NCBI GenBank assembly: GCA_036405495.1
Contig: DASWXL010000090.1
Location: forward strand, 1-42,127
Source: DASWTL01 sp036405495
Lineage (GTDB): Bacteria > Bacteroidota > Bacteroidia > Sphingobacteriales > Sphingobacteriaceae
DNA length: 42,127 nt
Direction of reading: 5' to 3'
Part shown: positions 24,429 to 32,440 of the stretch, one piece after another
How the letters are laid out: each line of letters opens with the position of its first letter
Numbering within the stretch: position 1 is the stretch's first letter
Program-made: the position numbers and the translations under genes
The notes under the pieces: model-generated
The model's input: the letters and a program-made list of their open reading frames with translations, nothing else
Database searches by the model: none
What the model was told of the DNA's origin: nothing

Positions 24429-25766
24429 CTATTTAAATACACTTTTGGTAACATCAGGAGTGTTCAGCTCCGTAAAGTCATTTGCCGAGTTGTTGGTATC
24501 TTTTAATACCACCCTGCCGTTAACCGTTTTGGAAGTCTTTCTGATCAGGGATTGAGATGAGTACTGCCCCTTGCTTACAAACACTGGTCCGGCATCGAGC
24601 CCGTCGTGCAGTTTGCGTGGAATGCGGCTTGTTTCCAACGGCACCTGGATCTGCACGGCATCAAGAAGCAGTGTATTCGGTACCTGATAGAAATAGTCAG
24701 TAGATGTCGTGATCGAAGTTTCGTCGGGCGAAGGGTACTTTTTCCAGGCCGATACCGGCTGAGACGATTTAAACAGGACGTATGCATCACGTCCAGTCGC
24801 ATCCAGGATCAGATCCTTGCCAACACCGCGTGCATAATTCACCATGTTTGTTATGGCCGGGTTGTCCATGTCAGTGGCGAGCGGGGTGTTACCGGGGAAA
24901 TCGCCAAGGTATACTTCAAAATCAGCGCCACTGAGGTCTACCGTCAGCGACGGATCTTTGACCGTAACCTCCTTACCCGTGTTATTCGTGAACGGGGCTT
25001 TATGATTTAATGCTGTTCCTGCAATGATGATACTTTTGCCAGGCAATACAGCGTGTTGCTTTCCGGTTCCGGGAATCATGAACAAACTGCGGGCATACGT
25101 GTAATTCTCATTCGCATTCACATCATTCATGCCGATCGACTTTGTCCAGTCGTACTGGCCATTCGAGCGAAGATACGGTAAAGAAAAATCGATCGAGCTG
25201 AGCCTCGTATTCACGCCTTCGACCTGAGCGAAATAAAGGCTGTCAGCGTATAGGATTTCATTTGAATTATTATAGATCTCAATGAACTGGTCGCGGAAGG
25301 ACGCGCCATTTGATGTATGTGAACCGGCATAATAGATCTGTTTGAACACCCAACCGCCAACGCGACCAGCTTTGATGTCAATGTTTAAAGAGGTGGAAGC
25401 GTCGCTGACCGTCTTATTGGTAAGTGTGCCATTCAGGACTACATCATCTTCCACAAAAGTACCGGTAATGGTCGTATAATCTTCTGCTTTTACGGTAAGT
25501 GTAGCCTTCACATCGTAATTTCCAGGCGATATGCTGGAAAAGTTGACCACTCCGGAAGCATCAGCTTTCGCTGTGTTTACCTTTCCGCTGGTCAGGTTGG
25601 TGGCCGTGATCTCGGCGTCGGCAAGGTTAAAAGTATAGCCGCTTAATGCCTGATCCAGCGCAACAGTGACCTTCAGAGAAACCGCCTGGAGTTCATTTGG
25701 TTCCTTTTTGCATGATGCTCCCGCGATGACCACGGCTACCATGAGAATTGATAAGAGTTTTTTCAT
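24429..25766 (-). CDS. DUF4876 lipoprotein
   Basis: This 445-residue lipoprotein has the lipobox AGASC, with Cys19 as the lipidated residue. Residues about 25-125 form a prealbumin-like/Ig-like fold (VSLKVTVALDQALSGYTFNLADAEIT). The larger remainder has FIEIYNNSNEILYADSLYFAQ and repeated turn motifs, matching the DUF4876 family. It probably sits at the outer membrane, perhaps facing outward with the receptor. The gene starts 4 bases after the TonB receptor stop and leads into the barrel gene. It may act as the receptor's partner lipoprotein for ligand capture, in the way SusD-like proteins serve SusC, although it has no SusD resemblance. That role is inferred from context only. Confidence 0.8.
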   Translation of the reverse strand: MKKLLSILMVAVVIAGASCKKEPNELQAVSLKVTVALDQALSGYTFNLADAEITATNLTSGKVNTAKADASGVVNFSSISPGNYDVKATLTVKAEDYTTITGTFVEDDVVLNGTLTNKTVSDASTSLNIDIKAGRVGGWVFKQIYYAGSHTSNGASFRDQFIEIYNNSNEILYADSLYFAQVEGVNTRLSSIDFSLPYLRSNGQYDWTKSIGMNDVNANENYTYARSLFMIPGTGKQHAVLPGKSIIIAGTALNHKAPFTNNTGKEVTVKDPSLTVDLSGADFEVYLGDFPGNTPLATDMDNPAITNMVNYARGVGKDLILDATGRDAYVLFKSSQPVSAWKKYPSPDETSITTSTDYFYQVPNTLLLDAVQIQVPLETSRIPRKLHDGLDAGPVFVSKGQYSSQSLIRKTSKTVNGRVVLKDTNNSANDFTELNTPDVTKSVFK

Positions 25767-25770
25767 ATGA

Positions 25771-28473
25771 TTAAAATTTAACGGAGACCTGAGCTCCTAC
25801 ACTGATAGGTTGCTGATACGTATACAGAGTCTTCGACACGCGATCGTAATACCGTTGCCGGAGGTTCAGGAAGTTGTATGCATTGATGGAAAATCGATAC
25901 TTCTTATTTATTTCTTTAGCCACCCGGAGTGAAAAATTGGCGTAAGCAAACGGATTACTTTTCTCTGATCCTGCAGATGTTTGTTTAACCAGATGGCCGT
26001 AGTCGGGATCGGCAGGATCAAAACTGTCGATCATAAATACCCTGGAATCCTTATCGAGATAAGCAAAGGGATACTCGTCCCTGCTTAATGACTTCCTGGT
26101 GTCCTTCCACACGATATCGGTGATGATGGAAAGAACAAAGCCGAGCCGCGGCAGATGAGTATCGGTATTCAGTCTAGAAGATAAGTATGCATTCTCAAAC
26201 GAGGCCGGATTGTATATACCATACCACGCCTTCTTGTCAGCCAGAATATCTTCCTCAGCTGCCTGAACGATCCTCTTACCTGCATTGTGATATCTGCTAT
26301 AGTTAAAAGCGGTACTAAAAGAGATACTCGTTGCAATGGCTCTGATCTTTTTGGTATTCAGAAGCCACTCTAGTCCGAAATTATCTGAATTTACATTATT
26401 GGTCGCTACACTTGATGAGAGTCCCGGTGTAATAAAGGTCCGACCGGTTGGAGCATAGGTCGGCTTCTGTCCCGCTACGGCAGTATACGTATATTCAGGA
26501 GCCGCAACACCCATAATGAGCGACTCTGCGTTGAAGCCGTCCTCCGATCTTTTATAATACCCAAAAAGCGAAGTATTGAAATGTTTTTTCTTCAGGTTTA
26601 ATCCGGCCTCGGCCTGTGTCGACTTCGATGGTCTGAGAGACGAATTGTCGGGTGTATATTTCCAGGTATATACCAGTAGCAGGCTTTCCCGTACGTCGCC
26701 CGTATAGTAATTGATGAGCGGGATATCAAAATAGGTCGGTCCCGGATAGCGGAACGCCATCGTAGGAGCTTTTGTAGCGATCCCGTAGGCAAGATTGAGG
26801 CTGAGATCTTTTTTGAGCTGATACCTTGCGTTTATCCTCGGCTGCCAGCTGCCAAACCCGTTCTGCAGGTCATACCGGAGACCTGCAGAAATACTGAGTT
26901 CACGCGAAAGGAGATCGAATTTGAAGCGGTCTTCTACGTACATTCCGATGTTAACCAGGGCTGGCACGATCTGAAAGTCATAAGGCCTTTCATTCTTGGA
27001 TCCGGAATTGGCAAACCGGGGACGCTCAGAGTCGAACAGCACCCCATCGCCCTCATTGGAGCTGTACAGCACGTTCGATCCGAAATCCAGATGATGCAGG
27101 ACCTTTCCGGTTACCAGCTGGTTAGATACGGAAAGGCTTCCGATGAAGTTAACCGGTCTTCCCAGAATATGATCAACTGCGGTATAATTACCCGGAATAT
27201 AGAATCCTTCGTATACGCCGGTTGTGTCCTTGTCGGCAACGCCCTTAGGCGCCCCGTTAAGCCACCACTGCGAGTAGGTCTCTGATCGTCCGGCATTAAA
27301 TCCGAGGTTAAGATCAACCCGTCTGACCAAATGATGGCGAATCTCGACAGACGTCCGGTTACTGACACTGTACTGAGCATTCTTCGACCACGTAAGAAGG
27401 TCCCGGCCATCGTCCGGATCTTGTTTCGCATTATCCAGTTTTTTACTGAGGTCCACAGCGAGCGTATTCTTTACGGCAGACCCGAACCGTTTGGTCCACA
27501 TCAGCCCGCCGCTGATACGGTCGTACGTTTTCATCTTATCCCGTGGATCAGCGTTACTGAACAGATAATTGAAATTGGTATTAAGAGCTCCGCGCTTCTT
27601 TCCGAGAGCGAACCCCTTTGTTAAAGAAAAGTTAGTCGATCCGGCATTGACCCTTGAGCTGAACTGATAATCCGTCTTTCCCGCCTGCCGGTTAATAAGG
27701 ATCGCTCCATCGGTGAGGTCGCCGTACTTAGCCGGCGCCACGCCTGTTATTACCTCAATACTTTCAATATTATCAGCAGGTATTTCACGCAGATCCAGGC
27801 CGCCGAACGTTACATCATACCGGGTATTGTTCTCATAGTCGTTGATCATAGAACCTGTCAGGCCATACATTCCTAGGTTCTTGTTTTGCATGTTGGCATT
27901 GTTGTTTTGAGCGATCCCGTCAACAATGATGGATGTGCCCATCGCATTGTTCATAGCCGCATTATCGGTTGCAGCGGACCGCAGCGCGATATTTTGCGGC
28001 GACTGCAGATCCAGAGGCTGGACGGTCTTTCCGGGCAGATTGTTCAGCACATCGGTTATGCTGAAGGCCTGAAGCTGTTGAATAGATTCCCGGTCGAAAA
28101 GCACTGAAGAATTTGAAGCCGCTTTGTCGACACGCTCCGCAGAAATGGTAACCTCGCTTAAGCTCAGATTTTGATCTTTCAATACGATATTGAGGGGTAT
28201 GAGGTAATTTTTACCCTCGACAGTAACCGTAAAAGGCTGCATCCCCACCATCCTTACCTTCAGCGTCACCGACTTAACAACCTCGGGATCAACAGTGAAC
28301 CCAAATTTGCCATCGTCATCCGTATGTACACTTAGATTACTGCCCTCGATCGTTACGGTGGCAAATGCTAAGGGCTGGCCATGCTGATCATTCACCTGCC
28401 CCGTCAGCCGGACGCCTGTTTGAGCGAACGCCGGACAGGTAAACAGAAAAAGAAAAAGTAAAATTCTTGTCAT
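25771..28473 (-). CDS. TonB-dependent receptor, first gene of the DUF4876/DUF6850/peroxidase operon
   Basis: This is a 900-residue outer-membrane TonB-dependent transporter. A signal peptide ends near AFAQ. A CarboxypepD_reg-like domain follows (about 20-105, LTGQVNDQHGQPLAFATVTIEG). The plug is about 120-270, with DVLNNLPGKTV, SIIVDGI and PADNIESIEVITGVAPAKYGDLTDGAILI. The 22-strand barrel runs to the terminal VGAQVSVKF. It heads an operon with 4-bp, 6-bp and overlapping junctions to three downstream genes. No anti-sigma or sigma pair is adjacent. The substrate cannot be read from sequence. The co-transcribed di-haem peroxidase suggests a metal complex or haem-type ligand, but this is inference. 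Confidence 0.92.
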   Translation of the reverse strand: MTRILLFLFLFTCPAFAQTGVRLTGQVNDQHGQPLAFATVTIEGSNLSVHTDDDGKFGFTVDPEVVKSVTLKVRMVGMQPFTVTVEGKNYLIPLNIVLKDQNLSLSEVTISAERVDKAASNSSVLFDRESIQQLQAFSITDVLNNLPGKTVQPLDLQSPQNIALRSAATDNAAMNNAMGTSIIVDGIAQNNNANMQNKNLGMYGLTGSMINDYENNTRYDVTFGGLDLREIPADNIESIEVITGVAPAKYGDLTDGAILINRQAGKTDYQFSSRVNAGSTNFSLTKGFALGKKRGALNTNFNYLFSNADPRDKMKTYDRISGGLMWTKRFGSAVKNTLAVDLSKKLDNAKQDPDDGRDLLTWSKNAQYSVSNRTSVEIRHHLVRRVDLNLGFNAGRSETYSQWWLNGAPKGVADKDTTGVYEGFYIPGNYTAVDHILGRPVNFIGSLSVSNQLVTGKVLHHLDFGSNVLYSSNEGDGVLFDSERPRFANSGSKNERPYDFQIVPALVNIGMYVEDRFKFDLLSRELSISAGLRYDLQNGFGSWQPRINARYQLKKDLSLNLAYGIATKAPTMAFRYPGPTYFDIPLINYYTGDVRESLLLVYTWKYTPDNSSLRPSKSTQAEAGLNLKKKHFNTSLFGYYKRSEDGFNAESLIMGVAAPEYTYTAVAGQKPTYAPTGRTFITPGLSSSVATNNVNSDNFGLEWLLNTKKIRAIATSISFSTAFNYSRYHNAGKRIVQAAEEDILADKKAWYGIYNPASFENAYLSSRLNTDTHLPRLGFVLSIITDIVWKDTRKSLSRDEYPFAYLDKDSRVFMIDSFDPADPDYGHLVKQTSAGSEKSNPFAYANFSLRVAKEINKKYRFSINAYNFLNLRQRYYDRVSKTLYTYQQPISVGAQVSVKF

Positions 28474-28489
28474 CTAAATTAAGGCGCTG

Positions 28490-28543
28490 CAAAAATGCAC
28501 TTTTCATCTTTTTATCGCAATAGTAATTTAGAATTAATCTTAA
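28490..28543 (-). promoter_or_regulatory. Candidate promoter and imperfect palindrome ahead of the TonB operon
   Basis: On the minus strand CATTTTTG (28497-28490) is one base off TAnnTTTG. TTG lies 20 bases upstream (28520-28518), giving a plausible -33/-7 pair. Just upstream is the imperfect palindrome TTAGAATTAATCTTAA (28528-28543, 12 of 16 positions symmetric), which could be an operator such as a metal-regulator site. The match to any known box is not convincing. Confidence 0.35.
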
Positions 28544-28549
28544 TAATAC

Positions 28550-29158
28550 TTATTTCTGATGCTGTACCACCATTTTCAGACCACGAGGCGGAGCCTTATA
28601 ATCTTCTTTCCCGCTGGCTACTATGGTAAACCGTTCCGCGATCGCATGAGGCGTACCGGCCCATTCGCTACTGAGCATACCGTAAACCAGCTTATCTTTG
28701 ACTTCGCCATCCTTCATTCGGTGTTCCCTCAGACGCCCCTCCAGAAGAAACCCCAGACGCTCATATAAACGGACGCCGACTAAATTTTCCGGATCGGTGT
28801 ACAGATAGATCCGGTTAAGCTCAAGTACGTAAAACGAATAATCCAACAGCCAGGCAATAATAGCCTTGCCCAGACCTTGTCCATGCCATTCGGGATCAAC
28901 GAAGATATAGATCTCCGCATTTGAAAAAACCTTGTCTATTGCCGTGATCCCGGCCATGCCTATCGCCTCTCCGTCTACCGTCCTGAACACAAGATCGAAC
29001 CTGTTGGCAGATTTACTGGCACGGCTGAACCAGCTGGTTGTATCTTTGAGGCTCACGGGAATCTGCAGGTAAAGGTATTTGTTAACACGACGATCATTGA
29101 TCCATTGCGTTCTTACCCGGAGATCCTTTTTAGATATAGTACCGACGTTGATGATCAT
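28550..29158 (-). CDS. GNAT N-acetyltransferase, RimJ/RimL-like
   Basis: This 202-residue acetyl-CoA-dependent transferase has the conserved core between about 50 and 145: IGMAGITAIDK (strand 4), IYIFVDPEWHGQGLGKAI with the pyrophosphate-binding QGLGKA loop (about 92-99), and RLYERLGFLLEGRLREH (strand 6 region). The pattern IYLYTDPENLVGVRLYERLGF is common in RimJ/L- and PseH-like enzymes. These modify protein N termini or nucleotide-linked amino sugars, so the substrate is open. The final 35 residues are an unusual basic extension. It follows the bactofilin operon on the same strand after a 179-bp gap that contains no supported gene, so it is probably transcribed separately or by read-through. 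Confidence 0.82.
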   Translation of the reverse strand: MIINVGTISKKDLRVRTQWINDRRVNKYLYLQIPVSLKDTTSWFSRASKSANRFDLVFRTVDGEAIGMAGITAIDKVFSNAEIYIFVDPEWHGQGLGKAIIAWLLDYSFYVLELNRIYLYTDPENLVGVRLYERLGFLLEGRLREHRMKDGEVKDKLVYGMLSSEWAGTPHAIAERFTIVASGKEDYKAPPRGLKMVVQHQK

Positions 29159-29337
29159 GATTTACAGCAGTATTACAGACAATGCTGGTCCGCCTCCTGA
29201 CTTCCCACTTCCCTTAAAAAACCTGGAATTCCCCCACCCGTGCCGAAACAGCTCCATATTATAATGCCACATGGCTCGTGTTTGTTCCCCTGTATGTCGA
29301 CACAAAAAAGCTATTGACCGATAGAAGGCGTTCCCGA

Positions 29338-29907
29338 TCACCACCAGCCGGCACCGTCGTCAGCCGATGAACCCACCGCAGCTTGTGCCGGCGGAGTTGC
29401 AGCAGTCTGCGGCATTGCCTTAACCGGAGCCGGACGACTGTAAGAATCGTCCTTCACGGTAACATCTTCATTGATGGACGAAATAACCGCTTTGGCATTC
29501 GTCTGAGCCGCCTGCTTCACCTTCTCGATCAGGGCCGGTGTAGAAACGGCGTCCATCAACGCAATGGTGCCGTTTATTAGCGCTCCGGGTTCTATTTCGA
29601 TCCGTGCGGTTGTAATATTACCGGCAATAATAGCTGTCCCGCGGATAGTAAGGCTTTTCCGGCAGAGTATATCGCCATTGACGCGGCCTTTTATTTCCGC
29701 ATCTGTGGTATAAATGTTACCGGTCACAAAAGCATCTGCTTCAACCGCCAGCCGATTCAGCGCATAAAAATCACCCGAAACCTTTTTATCCACCACTATT
29801 GAATCATGGGCGATATAGTCGCTACCCTGAACAATGATCCCGGTTTCAGGAGCCTTTTGGTTGTCACATTGTTTTCTTTCGGATCGCCTGCTGAAGAAAC
29901 TAAACAT
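29338..29907 (-). CDS. Bactofilin with a proline/alanine-rich tail
   Basis: This 189-residue cytoskeletal protein has a bactofilin core (about 25-130) showing the six-residue beta-helix periodicity typical of PF04519: VDKKVSGDFYALNRLAVEADAFVTG, then GRVNGDILCRKSLTIRG and ALINGTIALMD. The tail (about 150-189) is rich in Pro and Ala and ends GAGWW, a possible peptide or membrane contact. The N terminus (MFSFFSRRSERK) is amphipathic and basic, as in membrane-binding bactofilins. Its ATG overlaps the end of the actin-like gene by 8 bp, so the two are translationally coupled. It is the last gene of the M23-bactofilin-actin-bactofilin operon. Bactofilins polymerise without nucleotide and often position peptidoglycan enzymes. 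Confidence 0.9.
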   Translation of the reverse strand: MFSFFSRRSERKQCDNQKAPETGIIVQGSDYIAHDSIVVDKKVSGDFYALNRLAVEADAFVTGNIYTTDAEIKGRVNGDILCRKSLTIRGTAIIAGNITTARIEIEPGALINGTIALMDAVSTPALIEKVKQAAQTNAKAVISSINEDVTVKDDSYSRPAPVKAMPQTAATPPAQAAVGSSADDGAGWW

Positions 29908-30925
29908 CCACCTCGCTAAAGTTTGTAACTACCGTGCTGGAATTGCCGATATCAATACCCATTGCGGATTTCTTTCTACCCTGTGCCAGGCGGAGAGAGT
30001 TAAGTGCATATCCTTTGCTTGCGAGCGACTCCGGATTGGCAACCACTTCCAGTTGAGCTATTTCGCCAAACTCATTGTTAAAACAATCGATCAGATCCTG
30101 ATAGTACATTCCGCCACCGCACAAATAGATCCGGTTCGTCTTCATCAAATTCGCGTCAGTAATAACGCTCCTCAGATTTGGCGAGATCACCTCGTTATAA
30201 TAAACCTGGATGGCTGCTTTGCGGAGTTCGCGCAGATCCACGTTCTTTCTGTTCAGGTAGATATAACCCTTTTGAAAAGCATCATCCAGCAAATGGGCGT
30301 TCCGGAATTCCAGGTAATAACTTTTCTTTAATTCGTTCAGCATGATATTCACAGCATATCTGATGCCATGCGTACTCACCATAGATTGTTCGATTATTCC
30401 AGAGTCGGTGCTCAGAATAGACTCAAACGTCCCGAATCCGCAGCTTAACACAAAAAAACTTCCGTTAACAGCCGGTTCACTCTTTCTGATAGCGATGGTA
30501 CAACCCACGATCTCGGGGATAACGTCCACCTGCTGAACGTCCAGAACAACTGTCTTCTTTGCAGAGTTGCTATAGGTCGATCCGTCGAATTCAATGATAT
30601 GTGTCTTTCTGAGAAAATCGATCGCCTTATCCTTATAAATATGAAAGCTTGAATAAGGAAAGCCTGTGGTGATAGTAAGTGGTTGCTCCACCGTCTCATG
30701 CGCAAGTAACATCGCTGACTTTGCCAGCAATTGAAAATCCACATCATCAGGCGATGAATTGATAAGTTTATGCGGAAACTGACCTTCATTAAGTGCCAGT
30801 CCGCCGCAGATATACCATTTATTATCATGATGGATCTTTAACCCATTTAATAAATTTCTTGAGGTATTACTCAGATTAGAATTATTGCTCTCGATTAAAC
30901 TTGAAAACGATTGTACGGTAAACAT
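29900..30925 (-). CDS. Actin-like ATPase-fold protein, apparently circularly permuted
   Basis: This 341-residue protein resembles the ParM/Ta0583-like actin family in length and motifs, but the motif order is shifted. The N terminus has no phosphate-1 loop. It begins with a region like the segment after that loop (KWYICGGLALNEGQ, about 36-49; LTITTGFPYSSF, 83-94). A phosphate-2-like stretch is FFVLSCGFGTFESI (157-170), with Ser replacing the usual Asp. An adenosine-type IYLCGGGMYY follows (266-275), then VVANPESLASKGYAL. The phosphate-1-like MGIDIGNSSTVV comes last, at 322-333, eight residues before the stop. A TAA six codons upstream of the ATG rules out an N-terminal extension. It overlaps the second bactofilin by 8 bp and lies 51 bp after the first. 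Whether it binds ATP or polymerises is unknown. Confidence 0.72.
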   Translation of the reverse strand: MFTVQSFSSLIESNNSNLSNTSRNLLNGLKIHHDNKWYICGGLALNEGQFPHKLINSSPDDVDFQLLAKSAMLLAHETVEQPLTITTGFPYSSFHIYKDKAIDFLRKTHIIEFDGSTYSNSAKKTVVLDVQQVDVIPEIVGCTIAIRKSEPAVNGSFFVLSCGFGTFESILSTDSGIIEQSMVSTHGIRYAVNIMLNELKKSYYLEFRNAHLLDDAFQKGYIYLNRKNVDLRELRKAAIQVYYNEVISPNLRSVITDANLMKTNRIYLCGGGMYYQDLIDCFNNEFGEIAQLEVVANPESLASKGYALNSLRLAQGRKKSAMGIDIGNSSTVVTNFSEVDV

Positions 30926-30976
30926 TAACGATGCGAATTTTTATGATCCAATAAAATATTTGTAAGTCTCTGTCGG

Positions 30977-31339
30977 CTAGTCTTCAACTACCTGTTCCAT
31001 GGACAGGCAGCCGTTATAAACAGCGCCCTGCTCCATCATGAGCCTTTGTGTGTGAAGCTTTCCGGAAATTTTCGCTGTGCTCCGGATCTCGATTGAGCCC
31101 GCTGTAAGGTTCCCGTTCACTGTACCGCAAACGATGATGGACTTAGCATTTATATTCCCTTCTATCAGTCCCTGCTCACCCACGATGACATTGTCGGAGT
31201 GAACAATATCTCCTACCAATGTCCCTTCGAGCTGAACTGCTGCAGCCGATTTGATCCGACCTTCCAGAACAACTCCTTCGCTGATCAGGCTAGGTATCTT
31301 TCGTACGGTCTTTACCTGTTTGGGAGAAGCTTTTTCCAT
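30977..31339 (-). CDS. Bactofilin, short form
   Basis: This 120-residue bactofilin consists of almost nothing but the core beta-helix (about 18-115): SEGVVLEGRIKSAAAVQLEGTL, then VGEQGLIEGNINAKSIIVCG and GSIEIRSTAKISGKL, with the regular Gly/Ile/Val spacing of PF04519. The N-terminal tail is basic (MEKASPKQVKTVRK), and the C terminus is short and acidic (MEQVVED). It starts 10 bases after the M23 peptidase stop codon and precedes the actin-like gene by 51 bp. A small bactofilin directly after a membrane-anchored M23 endopeptidase is the arrangement known from cell-shape loci such as H. pylori ccmA with csd1. Its likely role is to place that enzyme. Confidence 0.93.
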   Translation of the reverse strand: MEKASPKQVKTVRKIPSLISEGVVLEGRIKSAAAVQLEGTLVGDIVHSDNVIVGEQGLIEGNINAKSIIVCGTVNGNLTAGSIEIRSTAKISGKLHTQRLMMEQGAVYNGCLSMEQVVED

Positions 31340-31349
31340 TAATTTAATG

Positions 31350-32192
31350 TTATTGAACGTTCAGAAATACTACCGGATCTACGGCCTTGTTATTCCTTCT
31401 CACCTCATAATGGAGGTGGTTGCCGGTCGAACGTCCGGTTGAACCGATCAATCCGATAACCTTACCCGCACCGATACTGCTACCCTCACTGACAAGTACC
31501 TTAGAAAGATGTCCATAGAGTGTTTGGTAACCGTTCCGGTGCTTGATCCGGACACAGTTCCCATAACCATCGTCCCAACCTGCGAATACAACAACTCCGG
31601 CAGCCGTACTTTTTACATGATCTCCTTTGCGGCCTTTAAAATCTACCCCTGAATGAAACTCGCCCCGCCTTGAATGGAAAGGGTTATTCCTGTATCCGTA
31701 AGAAGAAGTTATGGCAGGATGGCCGGGAAAGCCTATCGGTGTTGACATCAATCCGGAAAAGACGTTTTCAAGGTACCGGTCAAACAATCTATACCTCTCC
31801 GGCAGCGTAAAGCTCTCTGTCTGGTCATCACCACCGACAGATTCACTAGAAAACCCCTTTACCCCTCTCTCTCTCAAATACCTGTTGATCTTCTCGAGCC
31901 TGCTTTCAATACTTTCTATATAATTCCGTGCATAAACGCTATCCATTGGCGCGGGGATCTGCCCTTTTAACTCTATGATCCTTGAAGTCAACCTCCGCCG
32001 TTCGTCCTCATTCTTTTTAACGCGTCCATATAGCATGACGCTTGCAAACAGCAAACACAGTACTATTGCCACAACCAAAGCGAGATAGTGCTTTACGTTA
32101 CAGATATGTCTGGATGGGATATTTAACGATCTGCTCCGGCCCTTTTCGTGATCAATAATTATTATCGTACTTAGCCCTTTTCTGGAAAACAT
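31350..32192 (-). CDS. Membrane-anchored M23 peptidoglycan endopeptidase
   Basis: This 280-residue LytM-type zinc metallopeptidase is expected to cut peptide cross-links in peptidoglycan. A basic cytoplasmic N terminus of about 35 residues precedes one transmembrane segment (about 36-56). A charged coiled-coil stretch follows (about 58-110), then the M23 domain (about 155-275). Zinc ligands are His180 and Asp184 in FHSGVDF and His261 in NHLHYEV. His228 in YGHL is the catalytic histidine. All are present, so it should be active rather than an EnvC/NlpD-like degenerate activator. It is the first gene of an operon with two bactofilins and the actin-like protein. The 34-residue cytoplasmic tail gives it a surface for contact with them. 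Confidence 0.93.
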   Translation of the reverse strand: MFSRKGLSTIIIIDHEKGRSRSLNIPSRHICNVKHYLALVVAIVLCLLFASVMLYGRVKKNEDERRRLTSRIIELKGQIPAPMDSVYARNYIESIESRLEKINRYLRERGVKGFSSESVGGDDQTESFTLPERYRLFDRYLENVFSGLMSTPIGFPGHPAITSSYGYRNNPFHSRRGEFHSGVDFKGRKGDHVKSTAAGVVVFAGWDDGYGNCVRIKHRNGYQTLYGHLSKVLVSEGSSIGAGKVIGLIGSTGRSTGNHLHYEVRRNNKAVDPVVFLNVQ

Positions 32193-32241
32193 CTTGTTAA
32201 TAAACGGTCGTGCTATCTATTCACACTTCCCGTACCTGGCG

Positions 32242-32327
32242 CAAAAGTTCCGCTTTGCCACTTCAGAAAAAAAAGAAACTTACCCATTGCCCGGATTTCC
32301 GTTTTAAATGGCCAATATTCAAGGACA
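32242..32327 (-). promoter_or_regulatory. Shared promoter element, copy A (upstream of the M23 operon)
   Basis: This 86-bp stretch matches 36496-36581 at 72 of 86 positions without gaps, and the inner 75 bp (32253-32327) at 65 of 75. Both copies point toward a minus-strand start codon. Read on the minus strand, the copy ends in AACTTTTG (32249-32242), one base off TAnnTTTG. A T-tract lies about 19 bases upstream and 50 bp of conserved sequence beyond, including AAATCCGGGCA and GGCCATTTAAAA. This looks like a promoter plus an upstream regulator-binding region. The predicted transcript start is about 40 bases before the M23 ATG. Confidence 0.65.
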
Positions 32328-32440
32328 AAAAGGGGGAAACGCTATCAGGCATAACGGTCGGGTACCGGTTTTATGAATTTGCTCGTACCTTCGCGCAAAT
32401 TTAATTTCCGTCTGTACCGGAAATCAGAGAAGTTGTTACT

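Noticed and set aside
29162..29344. 60-residue minus-strand frame between GNAT and bactofilin
   Set aside because: Composition is Trp/His/Arg-rich without pattern, and it overlaps the bactofilin stop. No start signal or family resemblance was seen.
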